Assembly: GCF_014138435.1 (NCBI RefSeq)
Contig: NZ_JACJIM010000005.1
Location: 62,001-126,000, forward strand
Direction of reading: 5' to 3'
DNA: 64,000 nucleotides
Origin: Methylobacterium fujisawaense
GTDB taxonomy: Bacteria > Pseudomonadota > Alphaproteobacteria > Rhizobiales > Beijerinckiaceae
The notes under the pieces were generated by a model. It was not told the DNA's origin. It made no database searches and saw only the letters and a list, made by a program, of their open reading frames with translations. This document shows, in pieces, positions 1 to 7,936 of this stretch (its first letter is position 1; every line of letters begins with the position of its first letter). A program made the position numbers and the translations under genes.

Positions 1-636
1 CGCGGCGTTGTCGGTGTAGGCGTACCCGCCGGTGCGCGGGTCGTAGGACGGCGCGCCGGCCACCAGCAGCCGGACGTCCGGCGCGCCCTCGGGGAAGATC
101 TGGCTGCCCTTCTTGAGCGGCGTGGCGACGACGACGCTGTAGCACAGCCCCTTGAGCCGCATGGCGTCGGTCCAGTACGGCAGCTTCAGCAGGGCGGCCG
201 AGGCCGGCTGGTCCTCGGTGCCGGCATGGCCCTCGATCACGACCTTGCCCTGGTAGACGCTGTCCGGGACGAAGCCGCCGGAGCCGGCCCCGAGGCCGGT
301 CTTCACGTCCCCGAACCAGTATTGCAGGATCTGCACCGGCCCGACGCAATGCACGGCGCCGCGGTACAGGACCGTGTTGGTGTCGTTGAACTTCAGCGTC
401 TCCAGCGCGAAGATCACGCCGCCGAGCTTGGCCTGGCCGAGGACCCGGCGGCGGGGCGCCACCGCCTGCCGGACGGTGACCTGGTGGTCGGCCCGCTTGT
501 CTGAGCCGAGCAGGGCCTGGACGCCGTATTGCAGGGCCACGGTGCCGACCGTCACGACCGCGTAGCCGACGACGAGTTCCGCGGTGGCGCCGAGCGCCAG
601 CTCGCCGATCAGGGCGGCGCCGATCGCGGCCGGCAT
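1..636 (-). CDS. Phage tail tip / host-specificity (gpJ-like) protein, N-terminal part
   Basis: An open minus-strand frame starts with ATG at 636 and runs off the window edge, giving the first 212 residues. The N-terminus has an alanine/glycine-rich hydrophobic stretch (about residues 4-42). Near the edge are a VYQGK-type segment and a YDPRTGGYAYTDNAA segment, which is characteristic of the large tail-tip proteins that form the baseplate hub and contact the receptor. The start overlaps the stop of the preceding gene (TGATG), and the position after the tape measure and tail-assembly genes fits. The rest of the protein is missing from the window, so the receptor-binding part cannot be described. 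Confidence 0.75.
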   Translation of the reverse strand, partial: MPAAIGAALIGELALGATAELVVGYAVVTVGTVALQYGVQALLGSDKRADHQVTVRQAVAPRRRVLGQAKLGGVIFALETLKFNDTNTVLYRGAVHCVGPVQILQYWFGDVKTGLGAGSGGFVPDSVYQGKVVIEGHAGTEDQPASAALLKLPYWTDAMRLKGLCYSVVVATPLKKGSQIFPEGAPDVRLLVAGAPSYDPRTGGYAYTDNAA

Positions 637-1043
637 CAGACGCGCCAGGCCACGCGGGCCGGCCAGGGGCCGAGCGCGAGGCCGGCGGGGCTCTTCACCG
701 CCCAGCCCAGAGGGCAGCGGATCGCGCAGGCCGGCCCGACGCGCGGGTGCGCGACGAGGCCGACATCGCCGGTGCGCGGGGATTCGGTGGTCGCGAAGCC
801 GGATTCCGTCATCAGCGCGCGCACCACGGTCTCGAAGCCGCCGCGGCGGCGGACCGTCCGCAGGGCGCCCAGCGCCGTGCGGTAGTGCCCGCGCAGGCGC
901 GCGGCCGGATCGACGCCGCGCCGGACGCGGCACCAGTCGGCCATCACCAGCGCGCAATCGCACGCCCCCCAGGCGAAGCTCGCCCGGGCCATGGCGCGCA
1001 GGAAGGCGCTCAGCTGCTGGTCTCCGGGATCTCGGGATTCCAT
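636..1043 (-). CDS. DUF6950-type tail assembly protein
   Basis: A 135-residue protein containing FAWGACDCALVMADW followed by a conserved RTGDVGLV segment. This is the signature of a small family found just before the tail-tip gene in rhizobial siphophages and related to NlpC/P60-like tail proteins; the Cys in GACDC would be the nucleophile position if it were an active peptidase. Family assignment is from memory of the motif. The N-terminus overlaps the upstream gene by 34 bases with the start used here (ATG at 1043); a later ATG in the MARASFAWG region would shorten the overlap. Confidence 0.65.
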   Translation of the reverse strand: MESRDPGDQQLSAFLRAMARASFAWGACDCALVMADWCRVRRGVDPAARLRGHYRTALGALRTVRRRGGFETVVRALMTESGFATTESPRTGDVGLVAHPRVGPACAIRCPLGWAVKSPAGLALGPWPARVAWRV

Positions 1044-1594
1044 GGCCGTCTTCGGTTGATCATCTGGGCGATGTCGAACAGGCCGGCATCGCCGGGATGG
1101 CGGCGCTGCTGGTCGGCGTCGGTCAGGTTGCCGAAGGGCGGCAGGCCCCGGCGGGAGAACCGGGTCTCGGCGGTGAGCTGGGCGGTCCAGGCATCCGGCC
1201 CGGCGGCCGTGTGGGTCAGCCGGTCCATCACGCCGCGGTAGAGCGTGTACAGGCCGCCCAGCGGCGCGAGGTCGGCGCCGTAGAGCTGGAGGTAGACGCG
1301 GCAGTCGCGGCCCTTCACCGCGGTCCGGGCGTCGATCACGTCGCGGGCGATCTCCGGCCCGACGCCGGCGAGGGTGAAGGTCACCAAAGGGGCGATGCCG
1401 CCGACCGCGCTCTCGATATCCGAGACCGATCCCAGCCCGCCCAGGCCCTGCCAGTCGTGGCCGCCGGCCCGGAGCGTGCCGAACCCGGCATGGACCCGCT
1501 GCGGGGCGTCGCGGAAGTCGAAGAAGGCCAGGACCTCGGCGGTGATGGTCTCGCCCCGAAGAGCGGCTGCGCCAGCTTCGTCGAAGATCGACAT
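1010..1594 (-). CDS. Conserved tail protein between tape measure and tail tip
   Basis: A 194-residue protein beginning MSIFDEAGAAALRGE. It carries the recurring features of this tail family: HWQGLG-like turn (here HDWQGLGGLGSV), a PEIARDVIDAR segment, a GVMDRL strand and a DQQRRHPGD motif near the C-terminus. Proteins like this sit directly after the tape measure gene in many alphaproteobacterial siphophages and probably belong to the distal tail complex. The start ATG at 1594 overlaps the stop of the tape measure gene as TGATG, which implies translational coupling. No enzymatic motif is seen. Confidence 0.7.
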   Translation of the reverse strand: MSIFDEAGAAALRGETITAEVLAFFDFRDAPQRVHAGFGTLRAGGHDWQGLGGLGSVSDIESAVGGIAPLVTFTLAGVGPEIARDVIDARTAVKGRDCRVYLQLYGADLAPLGGLYTLYRGVMDRLTHTAAGPDAWTAQLTAETRFSRRGLPPFGNLTDADQQRRHPGDAGLFDIAQMINRRRPWNPEIPETSS

Positions 1595-4500
1595 CAGCCC
1601 ACCCGCGCGTAGCGCCTCTGCCCGGTGGCGACGATCCCGTTGATGTTCCGGCTGATGGTCTGGTGCACCTGTGCCATGCCGGCCGAGACCCCGCGCTGGA
1701 TGGCGGCCTGGATCTCGCTGTTGCCCTGCGCACCACGGGCGTCGATCGCGATGGCGACGGGTTGCGGCCCGTCGCCTGCCGCGTTCGCGTTTGCGGGCAT
1801 CGGCATGTTCGGGAGCGTCGCGAGGTTGGGCATGGCGAATCCGACCGGGCCACCGTCGGCGTAGCCGGGCAAGCCGAGCCGCATGGCGTTGACCACGTGC
1901 GGGCCGCCAAAGCGGGCGACATCCGCCTGCGACCACACCACCTCGCCCGCGTGCACGATGCCGGCCGGCTGGTTGCGGCCGCCGTAACCGGTGAAGCCGC
2001 CGTCCGCGAAACCGAACAGGGCACCCAGGCCACCGCTACCCTTGAAGAGGGATCCGACCAGGGAATCCATCAGGCCGCCGAGCAGCTTGTCGCCGACGCG
2101 CGAGAGGACGCTTCCGAAGGCCTGCGCGGCGTCCCTGCCGTGAAGAAGATCGGAGGCGAAACCCGTCATCGCGTCGGTCAGCGTCGAGCGCGCTTCGGCC
2201 AGGTACTGATTGTCCCGCGAACGATCGATGTAGGCCTGGGCCGCCGGGGTCGCAGTATCGCCGTAGATCGAGCGGGCGCCGGCATAGGCGCGCTGGTCGT
2301 AGCGGTCGCGACCGAGTTGGTCGCGGTCGAAGGCGAGATCCGCGCCGGCCCGGGTCCCGGCCAAGCCGCGCGCGGCGGCCGCCATCCCCTCGGCGTTCCT
2401 CATCAGCTCGGCGCGGTATTGCGGGGTGATCTCAACGCCCTGCGCGATCGCTTGGTTCAGCGCCTGCTGGTATCGCGCCGCTGCGTCCAGTTTCTCGCCG
2501 TTAACGCCCAGATACTGCGCATTGAGGGCAACGAGGTTGTTCTCGTTCGCAAGCGCCCGGTTTCGCTCCACGCTCGCGCTGATCGCCTGCTGGGCGTTCG
2601 GCGGCGGCGTCAGGATCTCCTTGACGTAGGTGCGGGTTTCCTCTGGGAGCGTGGCGACGTCCTGTCCACTCGCGACGAAGCGTTGGGCAACCTTCGGTCC
2701 GGCATTGTAGCCGACGAGGGCAGCCACTTCGTTGCCGTCGAACCGGCGCAGGAGCTGCGCCATCAGTTCGGACTGCTTGGGGATCGCCTGCGCCGGGTCG
2801 AACGGGTTGGCGAGACCCATGCCGGCCGCGGTGGCAGGCATGAACTGTGAGATGCCCTGTGCGCCTGCCGGGGACACCGCATTCGGGTTGAACCGACTCT
2901 CGCGGCGGATCTGGGAGGCGATCAGATCCGGGTTGACACCGTTCGCTGCCGCCGAACTGTAGATCAGGTCACGATACTGCTCGGGAGCCTGCCCCACGCC
3001 GATGGCGTAGCGACCGCTCCCAGACGCGGTGTCGACGTAGGTCTGACGCCGTGCAGCTTCCAAGTCGAGCTGCTGCCGCTGCCGAATGCTGTGGATCTGG
3101 TAGTCGCGCAGGAGCGGATCGTTCGGGTTGGTTGGAAGATCGCGGATTTCGTTCTCGGCCCGCTCGTTGATCCCCGCGACACGCTGTGCCTGGGGCGAGA
3201 AGCCGACGGTCCGCAGGGCGAACTGCGATTCCCGGAGGGCGTTGGCGAACTGCGTTCCCCCCTGAGCGAGATCCTCGCGGATGCGGCGTGCCGAGGCTTC
3301 GAGACCCTCGGCGGTGCGCAAGGACTTCCCGTCGGGATCCAGCACGCCGGCGGCGAGCTCAGTGCGGATGCGCTGCGCCGCGTCCGTGATCTGCTTCAGG
3401 CGCTCTTCCTGCGGATTGTACTGCTTGCCGAGGTTGTCGACGACGAGCGAGCGCTGCGCCAGATCCGTCTGCCGTGCCTGCGCCTGCTGCCGCTGCTGAT
3501 CGGCGAGAGCCTTGTCGAGTTCTGCCTGCAAGGCCGGACGGGTGCTGCTGAACCTTTCCAGGAAGGTCGGCGGAGTCGCCAGCACCCTTTGCAGATCCCG
3601 GATACGCGTCTCGAGGTCTCCGCCGGTGGCGCCTCGGTCGATGATCTGACCCAACCGGTCCCAGGCCGAGGCGATGAACGTGCCGACAGCTGCCGTGGTA
3701 CGCCCCCAGCCGGAGGTAAGCGTGTCCGCCTTCACGATGCTGCCGGATATCGCATCGTAGAGCGCACGCTGCGCCTCCAAGCGATGGCCCTGCGCGTCGA
3801 GGGTCTGGATGGTCTCGCGCGTCGCGGCGTCGAGGAAGCCCAGACGCGTGTTCAGCAACTCGGCGCCCTTGGCTGGCTCGGCGAAAGCCTTGGCCAGTTC
3901 GGCCTGCGCGTCGCCGAGACTCTGGCCGGTCGTGGCGGCGTAGTCCCGTGTCGAGCGTTGAAGATCCCCCAGGATCTCGCCACCGATCCGGCCGGTGCTG
4001 GCATACTGGGCCGCCATCTCGCGGGCGGTCCGGGTCGAGATCCCGCCGGCGGACGCGTTGGCCTGTGACAGGGCGTTGATCTGTCCGACGGTGGCGCCGG
4101 ATGCTCGCCCGATTCCGAGAAGCGCCAGCTCGGTCTCGCGCTGGCTCGACGCGTACGATTGCTGGGCGACGACGGCGGTAGCGAGCGCGGCGGCCACCGT
4201 GCCGACGCCGACGCCGACGACGCCGGCGCCGGTTGCGGCCGCCCGGGCGCCGGACGCGAAGTTCCCCATCGAGGCGGCGGCGTTCCGAGCCAAGCCGCCG
4301 AGACCACCGTCACCGATCGCCGCTGAGGCGCCCGTCGCCTGTTGGACGAAGGCGCGAAGCGGGTTGGCCCCGGCGATGACCTGATCCGCGAACTGCGTCA
4401 CGCTGGAGCGCAGCACCTCGAACTGCAGGTAGGTCAGGCCGGCCTGCTTGGCGTTATCGTTCAGTGCCTTGGTGTGCCTGTCGAGGCCGGCCGCCGCCTG

Positions 4501-4677
4501 TGCCGTGGCCGACGCTGCGGCTTGTGCGGCTGCCGTGCCCTTGCCGGCACCGACATTGAAAGTATCTGCTGCCAGCCCCGCACCGCGCGCGGACTGCGCC
4601 AGCCGGTCCAACGCTACCGAGGCGTCGGTTGCCGGGCGCGAGTCGATCACGATTGCAAGGGTTGCGAGGTCAGTCAT
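1594..4677 (-). CDS. Tail tape measure protein with embedded lytic transglycosylase domain
   Basis: The 1,027-residue protein starts MTDLATLAIVIDSR. Residues about 1-300 are the tape-measure-type region with an alanine/glycine-rich hydrophobic stretch near residue 150. Residues about 390-480 are glutamine- and arginine-rich, probably helical. An SLT/lysozyme-like transglycosylase domain lies at about 560-680: RRESRFNPNAVSP contains the catalytic Glu, followed by GAQGISQFMPATA and ALVGYNAGP. It sets tail length and probably cuts peptidoglycan during DNA entry. The start codon shares the four bases CATG with the ATG of the opposite-strand gene at 4676. No strong ribosome site precedes this start, but upstream in-frame sequence is not protein-like. 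Confidence 0.9.
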   Translation of the reverse strand: MTDLATLAIVIDSRPATDASVALDRLAQSARGAGLAADTFNVGAGKGTAAAQAAASATAQAAAGLDRHTKALNDNAKQAGLTYLQFEVLRSSVTQFADQVIAGANPLRAFVQQATGASAAIGDGGLGGLARNAAASMGNFASGARAAATGAGVVGVGVGTVAAALATAVVAQQSYASSQRETELALLGIGRASGATVGQINALSQANASAGGISTRTAREMAAQYASTGRIGGEILGDLQRSTRDYAATTGQSLGDAQAELAKAFAEPAKGAELLNTRLGFLDAATRETIQTLDAQGHRLEAQRALYDAISGSIVKADTLTSGWGRTTAAVGTFIASAWDRLGQIIDRGATGGDLETRIRDLQRVLATPPTFLERFSSTRPALQAELDKALADQQRQQAQARQTDLAQRSLVVDNLGKQYNPQEERLKQITDAAQRIRTELAAGVLDPDGKSLRTAEGLEASARRIREDLAQGGTQFANALRESQFALRTVGFSPQAQRVAGINERAENEIRDLPTNPNDPLLRDYQIHSIRQRQQLDLEAARRQTYVDTASGSGRYAIGVGQAPEQYRDLIYSSAAANGVNPDLIASQIRRESRFNPNAVSPAGAQGISQFMPATAAGMGLANPFDPAQAIPKQSELMAQLLRRFDGNEVAALVGYNAGPKVAQRFVASGQDVATLPEETRTYVKEILTPPPNAQQAISASVERNRALANENNLVALNAQYLGVNGEKLDAAARYQQALNQAIAQGVEITPQYRAELMRNAEGMAAAARGLAGTRAGADLAFDRDQLGRDRYDQRAYAGARSIYGDTATPAAQAYIDRSRDNQYLAEARSTLTDAMTGFASDLLHGRDAAQAFGSVLSRVGDKLLGGLMDSLVGSLFKGSGGLGALFGFADGGFTGYGGRNQPAGIVHAGEVVWSQADVARFGGPHVVNAMRLGLPGYADGGPVGFAMPNLATLPNMPMPANANAAGDGPQPVAIAIDARGAQGNSEIQAAIQRGVSAGMAQVHQTISRNINGIVATGQRRYARVG

Positions 4678-5026
4678 GCGCGTTGAGTTGTACGGTGCTC
4701 TCCTGTCCACACTGATCGGCGGCTCGGCCGCCGCGCAGGTCCCCCCGGAAGTGGGAGCGGTTGGAACTGTCCGGATGACTGGGCGTGCAATCGCCGGCGC
4801 TCTCGCCTGCGGCGTCCCAAGGGACCGCGTGCTCGCCGTCGGCCGGCGTGCAGTCGAGCAAGCACATCTGTCGGCACCCAATATCCCCGTAGAGCAGCTG
4901 GCCCATTATCAATTGGACGCCATTGAGACGGCGCAGCGCGAAGACGGGCAGATGGGTGATGACCGATGCCGCACGGCGCTGGAAAGCTATCGACACGTCG
5001 AGGATCTATTCACCGCCGTGCGCTGA
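4676..5026 (+). CDS. Small predicted secreted protein (candidate moron)
   Basis: A 116-residue protein on the strand opposite the phage structural genes. It starts MRVELYGALLSTLIGGSAAAQ, a short signal peptide with an AAA-Q type cleavage region. The mature part is hydrophilic with two cysteines (ALACGVP and DDRCRTA) that could form a disulfide. GAGG lies 6 bases before the ATG. It is divergent from the tape measure gene and its 3' end overlaps the tail chaperone gene by 17 bases. I do not recognise the family. Export and opposite orientation suggest a lysogeny gene acting in the envelope, but that is inference. Confidence 0.65.
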   Translation: MRVELYGALLSTLIGGSAAAQVPPEVGAVGTVRMTGRAIAGALACGVPRDRVLAVGRRAVEQAHLSAPNIPVEQLAHYQLDAIETAQREDGQMGDDRCRTALESYRHVEDLFTAVR

Positions 5027-5390
5027 GCATCTGCATCAGCTGCATCATCCCGGCGGTATCGGACGCCTGCACCTGGCCCGCTTGGGCCGGGTCCGTGAGG
5101 CGGCGGTGTTCGCTCCGCCGGGACTCGTCCATCGCCATCAGGGCCCGGACCTCCCAGGGGCGCAACTCCTCGCCGAAGAGCCGAGCCCAGGCCTCGATAT
5201 CCGTGTAGCCGAACGGCTCAGGTGAGAACCCGGCTCGGCGTCCCCGCTCCAAGTCCCAAAACCACGCCCAGACGTGCTCGGCCTCGACCGGGATCCGGAG
5301 GGCGTCCTGATCCGAGATCACCCCCGCATGCTGATCGCGGGTGACGGCGCGGACGGCCCAGATGAGCCGCGCCGTCAGACCTTGAAAAAA
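5010..5390 (-). CDS. Tail assembly chaperone GT extension, read by -1 frameshift
   Basis: This frame has no convincing start of its own. It is open through the slippery site and continues QGLTARLIWAV to RRSEHRRLTD and ends MMQLMQMLSARR. After slippage at TTTTTTC (5384-5390) the first new codon is CAA at 5384, adding 124 residues to the first 147 of the upstream protein, a 271-residue fusion. This matches the G/G-T pair of lambda-like siphophages, where the longer chaperone is made at low frequency and recruits tail tube subunits to the tape measure. The position directly before the tape measure gene is the standard one. Confidence 0.85.
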   Translation of the reverse strand, partial: FFQGLTARLIWAVRAVTRDQHAGVISDQDALRIPVEAEHVWAWFWDLERGRRAGFSPEPFGYTDIEAWARLFGEELRPWEVRALMAMDESRRSEHRRLTDPAQAGQVQASDTAGMMQLMQMLSARR

Positions 5391-5824
5391 TTGGCGCGCC
5401 GATCCCGGAAGAAGCCGACCTGCTCGGCGATCCAGGGGAGCGCGCTGAACAGCGTGACGGCGTTCTCGAAGCTGCAGGGCAGCGCCTCGCCCTTCCACTG
5501 CACGCCCGCCCATCCGCGCACCGCGCAGGCCGAGAGGCGGGCCAGACGCATCACCTCGCGCCGATCGGGATCCTCGTCCTCCTCGGTCTCTCCCTGCTTG
5601 GCGAGCATGTCGCGCAGCTTGCGGAGGTTCTTCCGGTAGGTCGGGGCGTCCTGACCGATCACCGTCATGGTGATGCCGAGCGGCTCGGCCGAGACCGGAT
5701 GCAGGAGCTGCATCGCGGCGCCGGCCTCGGCCCCGGGTGCCAGGTCGAGGCTGGCGAGGTCGAGGGCCGCCAGGTCGAGTGCGGGGGTCGGATCGGGTTT
5801 CGGGACGGTGGATCGGGGGGCCAT
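5375..5824 (-). CDS. Tail assembly chaperone G
   Basis: A 149-residue acidic and hydrophobic protein starting MAPRSTVPKPDPTP. Residues about 13-30 are a leucine/aspartate/alanine run (LDLAALDLASLDLAPG). The C-terminal half contains an aromatic segment (WAGVQWKGEALPCSF) and ends FFKV. It lies between the tail tube gene and the tape measure gene, like lambda gpG. Its last codons contain the slippery heptamer that allows part of the ribosomes to continue into the GT frame. Sequence identity to gpG is not visible; the call rests on position, size and the frameshift arrangement. Confidence 0.8.
   Translation of the reverse strand: MAPRSTVPKPDPTPALDLAALDLASLDLAPGAEAGAAMQLLHPVSAEPLGITMTVIGQDAPTYRKNLRKLRDMLAKQGETEEDEDPDRREVMRLARLSACAVRGWAGVQWKGEALPCSFENAVTLFSALPWIAEQVGFFRDRRANFFKV
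5384..5390 (-). promoter_or_regulatory. Programmed -1 frameshift slippery site TTTTTTC
   Basis: In the zero frame the minus strand reads AAT TTT TTC AAG GTC TGA. T TTT TTC is a perfect X-XXY-YYZ heptamer, three codons before the stop of gene G. Slipping back one base joins the downstream open frame (TTT TTT CAA GGT CTG). Confidence 0.85.
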
Positions 5825-5835
5825 CGTCGCGCTCC

Positions 5836-6318
5836 TCAGGCGGCCGGAACCATCAGGGGCTTGGCATTGAGACCAACGGACGCCTCCAGGCGGATCACGT
5901 TGTTGGCGCCGCCGGGATTCGGGCGCGCCGTCAGAACCAGGCCGAACAGGTAGAAGATCGTGCCGGACGTTCCGTTGACCGGCTCATCGCCCAGCACGAG
6001 CTTGAAATTGTAGTCCTGGTGCGAATCCACGGCGGCGATCAGGGCCTGTTGTCCGGCATCGCTGGCGACGAAGCCGCAGGTGAAGGTCCAGTCCCCCGCA
6101 TCCCGCGTGCCCTTGGCCTTGAACCGCCGATCCTCGTCGGTCGAATCGAAGGTCACGGGTTGTGCGGCGTCGCCGAAGGCGCCGAACGTCTCGGTCTTCC
6201 TGATGCGGGTCCAGGCAAGGGCCGCCGCGACGTTCGCGTCGGCGGGCGGCGTATCGCTCGACGGGCCGATATAGAGGATGGACCCAGCGGTGGGCTTGAC
6301 TTGCGTGGTGATGGGCAT
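5836..6318 (-). CDS. Major tail tube protein
   Basis: A 160-residue protein starting MPITTQVKPTAGSILYIG. Beta-rich composition, a GDWTFTCGFVASDAGQQAL segment and an FYLFGLVLTARPNPGG strand pair are typical of siphophage tail tube subunits. GGAGGAC lies 5 bases before the chosen ATG at 6318; the upstream in-frame extension (MRSSAVPGED) is not needed. The gene stands between the tail terminator and the tail chaperones, as expected. The subunits stack as rings around the tape measure to form the DNA channel. Confidence 0.75.
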   Translation of the reverse strand: MPITTQVKPTAGSILYIGPSSDTPPADANVAAALAWTRIRKTETFGAFGDAAQPVTFDSTDEDRRFKAKGTRDAGDWTFTCGFVASDAGQQALIAAVDSHQDYNFKLVLGDEPVNGTSGTIFYLFGLVLTARPNPGGANNVIRLEASVGLNAKPLMVPAA

Positions 6319-6402
6319 GGTGTCCTCCCCGGGCACAGCTGAAGACCGCATGGGATGTGCGGCAGGATCGGAGCGGCGGACGCGGGCTTGGGCTTGCAGT
6401 CG

Positions 6403-6831
6403 TCAGACCGTCGACGGCGGCCCCGCATAGACAGCCCAGCGAGCCCGGACCGGGATGTGAAGCCAATTCGGCTCCTGCTGCGCTCCAAGCACGGAGGCCG
6501 GCTGGTCGATCCGGACCTCCAAGTCGTTGGCGGTGAGCCTCGTGCCCCGGCAGAACCGGGCTGCGAGCATGGCGGCGTGCGTCAGCGGCCGGGTCAGCCC
6601 CTCGTTCACCGGCCAGAACACATCGATCTGGAACAGGCCGCCGTAGATGATGTCGCCGTCGCTCTCGGTGCCGAAGCTCGTGGTCTCCGCCGGCAGGAAG
6701 GTCGAACGCAGGTAGGCGCGGCCCTTGGGATCGAAGTTCCGGCCTTCGGGGGCGATCGGAAGAGCCACCGGCAGCTTGGTCGCCTTCAGATGGCGGTAGA
6801 GCGCGGCCTGGATCGCGGCTTCGCCCCCCAT
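6403..6831 (-). CDS. Tail terminator / tail completion protein (DUF4128-like)
   Basis: A 142-residue protein that opens MGGEAAIQAALYRHL and has the pattern of the lambda gpU-type terminator family: an N-terminal helix, then FLPAETTSFG, a QIDVFWP strand and C-terminal WLHIPVRARW. The start overlaps the stop of the upstream gene as TGATG. It would cap the tail and join it to the head connector. Function is inferred from fold-like pattern and gene order. Confidence 0.65.
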   Translation of the reverse strand: MGGEAAIQAALYRHLKATKLPVALPIAPEGRNFDPKGRAYLRSTFLPAETTSFGTESDGDIIYGGLFQIDVFWPVNEGLTRPLTHAAMLAARFCRGTRLTANDLEVRIDQPASVLGAQQEPNWLHIPVRARWAVYAGPPSTV

Positions 6832-7244
6832 CACCGCCTCTCGGCCTGGGCGGCAGCGACCGCGCGATCGATCGCGGACTGAAACTCCGTCACGGTGAGG
6901 CCGACCATGCCGGCCGGCGCCTGCTTGGACCATCCGGTCTCTAGCCGCAGGGCGTAGGGCAGCGCGTTCGAGATGTAGATCACGTCGCCGAGCCGCGCCG
7001 TGGCGACACCCGCGGCGATGCGGGCGATGCTCGATTGCCCACTTTTGTCGGCGGCCACCAGGGTGGCGGTGTTCGGCCGGCCCACGCCGTACTGCCAGTT
7101 CGCCCGGAACCGACCGGTATCCACCGGCGAGCGCAGCACGACGCGCGCGCCGATGTCGAGCGCAACCTTGCGCAGGACGAGATCGGCCCGGTCCGCGGAT
7201 TTCTCGCACCAAGCCGCGATGTTGAGGGCGAAGTCCTGAGCCAT
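6831..7244 (-). CDS. HK97 gp10-like head closure / tail component
   Basis: A 137-residue protein beginning MAQDFALNIAAWCEKSADR. It contains SPVDTGRFRANWQ, the hallmark of the HK97 gp10 / minor tail family, and YISNALPYALRLETGWSKQAPAGMV, also typical. It acts at the head-tail interface. It is followed with overlap by the terminator gene. The family call is firm because both conserved segments are present in the right order. Confidence 0.85.
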   Translation of the reverse strand: MAQDFALNIAAWCEKSADRADLVLRKVALDIGARVVLRSPVDTGRFRANWQYGVGRPNTATLVAADKSGQSSIARIAAGVATARLGDVIYISNALPYALRLETGWSKQAPAGMVGLTVTEFQSAIDRAVAAAQAERR

Positions 7245-7302
7245 GCTCTTCCCGATCTGCGGGCGGATGCCTATCTGCGCCCTCCCGTGATGGAGGACGT
7301 GA

Positions 7303-7509
7303 ATGGCGAGCTCGTATCGAGGCCTCTACAAGTGCCTGCCCAAGCAGGATCGGCCGACCCACATCCAGGTTGTGGACACGGGCGGCAACAGCCTCCCGCT
7401 GCCGATCGACACCTATGAGGATCGCGACGTTCAGCCGGACTGGCGGAAGTTGCCATGGCAGGGTGAAGATGGCGCCGGCCTGTCCGGCTTGCAGGGCGCT
7501 TCCGAGTGA
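7303..7509 (+). CDS. Small plus-strand protein inside the morphogenesis operon
   Basis: A 68-residue frame starting MASSYRGLYKC, with a perfect GGAGG six bases before ATG. The composition is protein-like (balanced charge, HIQVVDTGGNSLPLPID, WRKLPWQG), unlike the arginine/alanine-rich shadow frames around it. It fills an otherwise empty gap of about 300 bases between two minus-strand connector genes. I do not recognise a family. It could be a moron or a control protein; a reverse-strand frame over the same bases is less convincing. Confidence 0.55.
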   Translation: MASSYRGLYKCLPKQDRPTHIQVVDTGGNSLPLPIDTYEDRDVQPDWRKLPWQGEDGAGLSGLQGASE

Positions 7510-7549
7510 TCTGCGCAACCCCTACCGCATAAGCTGGCGCGACGACCAA

Positions 7550-7936
7550 TCAGCGCCTCACCTGCGCCTGCCACAGGACCCTGACCGGCCCGGGGGCCAG
7601 CGGCATCACGGCGACGATCTGGTGCTCGTCAGTGCCGATCAGGAGCGCATCTTCGGGCGTCGGCTCCATATCCAAGCCCGCCGTCGCGATCAGCACCTTG
7701 CGGTCGGTCTGCGCGATCAGGCTGCCCGCGCGCTCCTCTTCGGAGTAGTCGAGCACGACGAGGGTGCAGGGATGGTCGGTCGGCTCGGCCTCGTCGCCGG
7801 GTGGCAGGGACAGATCGTTCGTGCTGTCGCCGCCGGACAAGACCGGGCCGCGCCGGACCGCGCCGCGTTGGCCGAAGCGCGCGATCAAGCGGTTCGCGGT
7901 CGCGACCGACCGGGCATAGTCAAAGCCGCCCGTCAT
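7550..7936 (-). CDS. Conserved phage connector protein
   Basis: A 128-residue protein starting MTGGFDYARSVATANRLIARFGQ. The DYA-x-x-x-x-TA-x-RLI-x-KFG-type N-terminus is common in small head-tail joining proteins of alphaproteobacterial siphophages. The rest is acidic and beta-rich (TLVVLDYSEEER, LLIGTDEHQIVAVMPLAPGPV). The start overlaps the upstream stop as ATGA. Probably a neck or stopper protein; no catalytic motif. Confidence 0.65.
   Translation of the reverse strand: MTGGFDYARSVATANRLIARFGQRGAVRRGPVLSGGDSTNDLSLPPGDEAEPTDHPCTLVVLDYSEEERAGSLIAQTDRKVLIATAGLDMEPTPEDALLIGTDEHQIVAVMPLAPGPVRVLWQAQVRR

Noticed and set aside
584..2850. Long plus-strand open frames over the tail genes
   Set aside because: They are arginine/proline-rich mirror frames of clearly recognisable minus-strand tail proteins in high-GC DNA.
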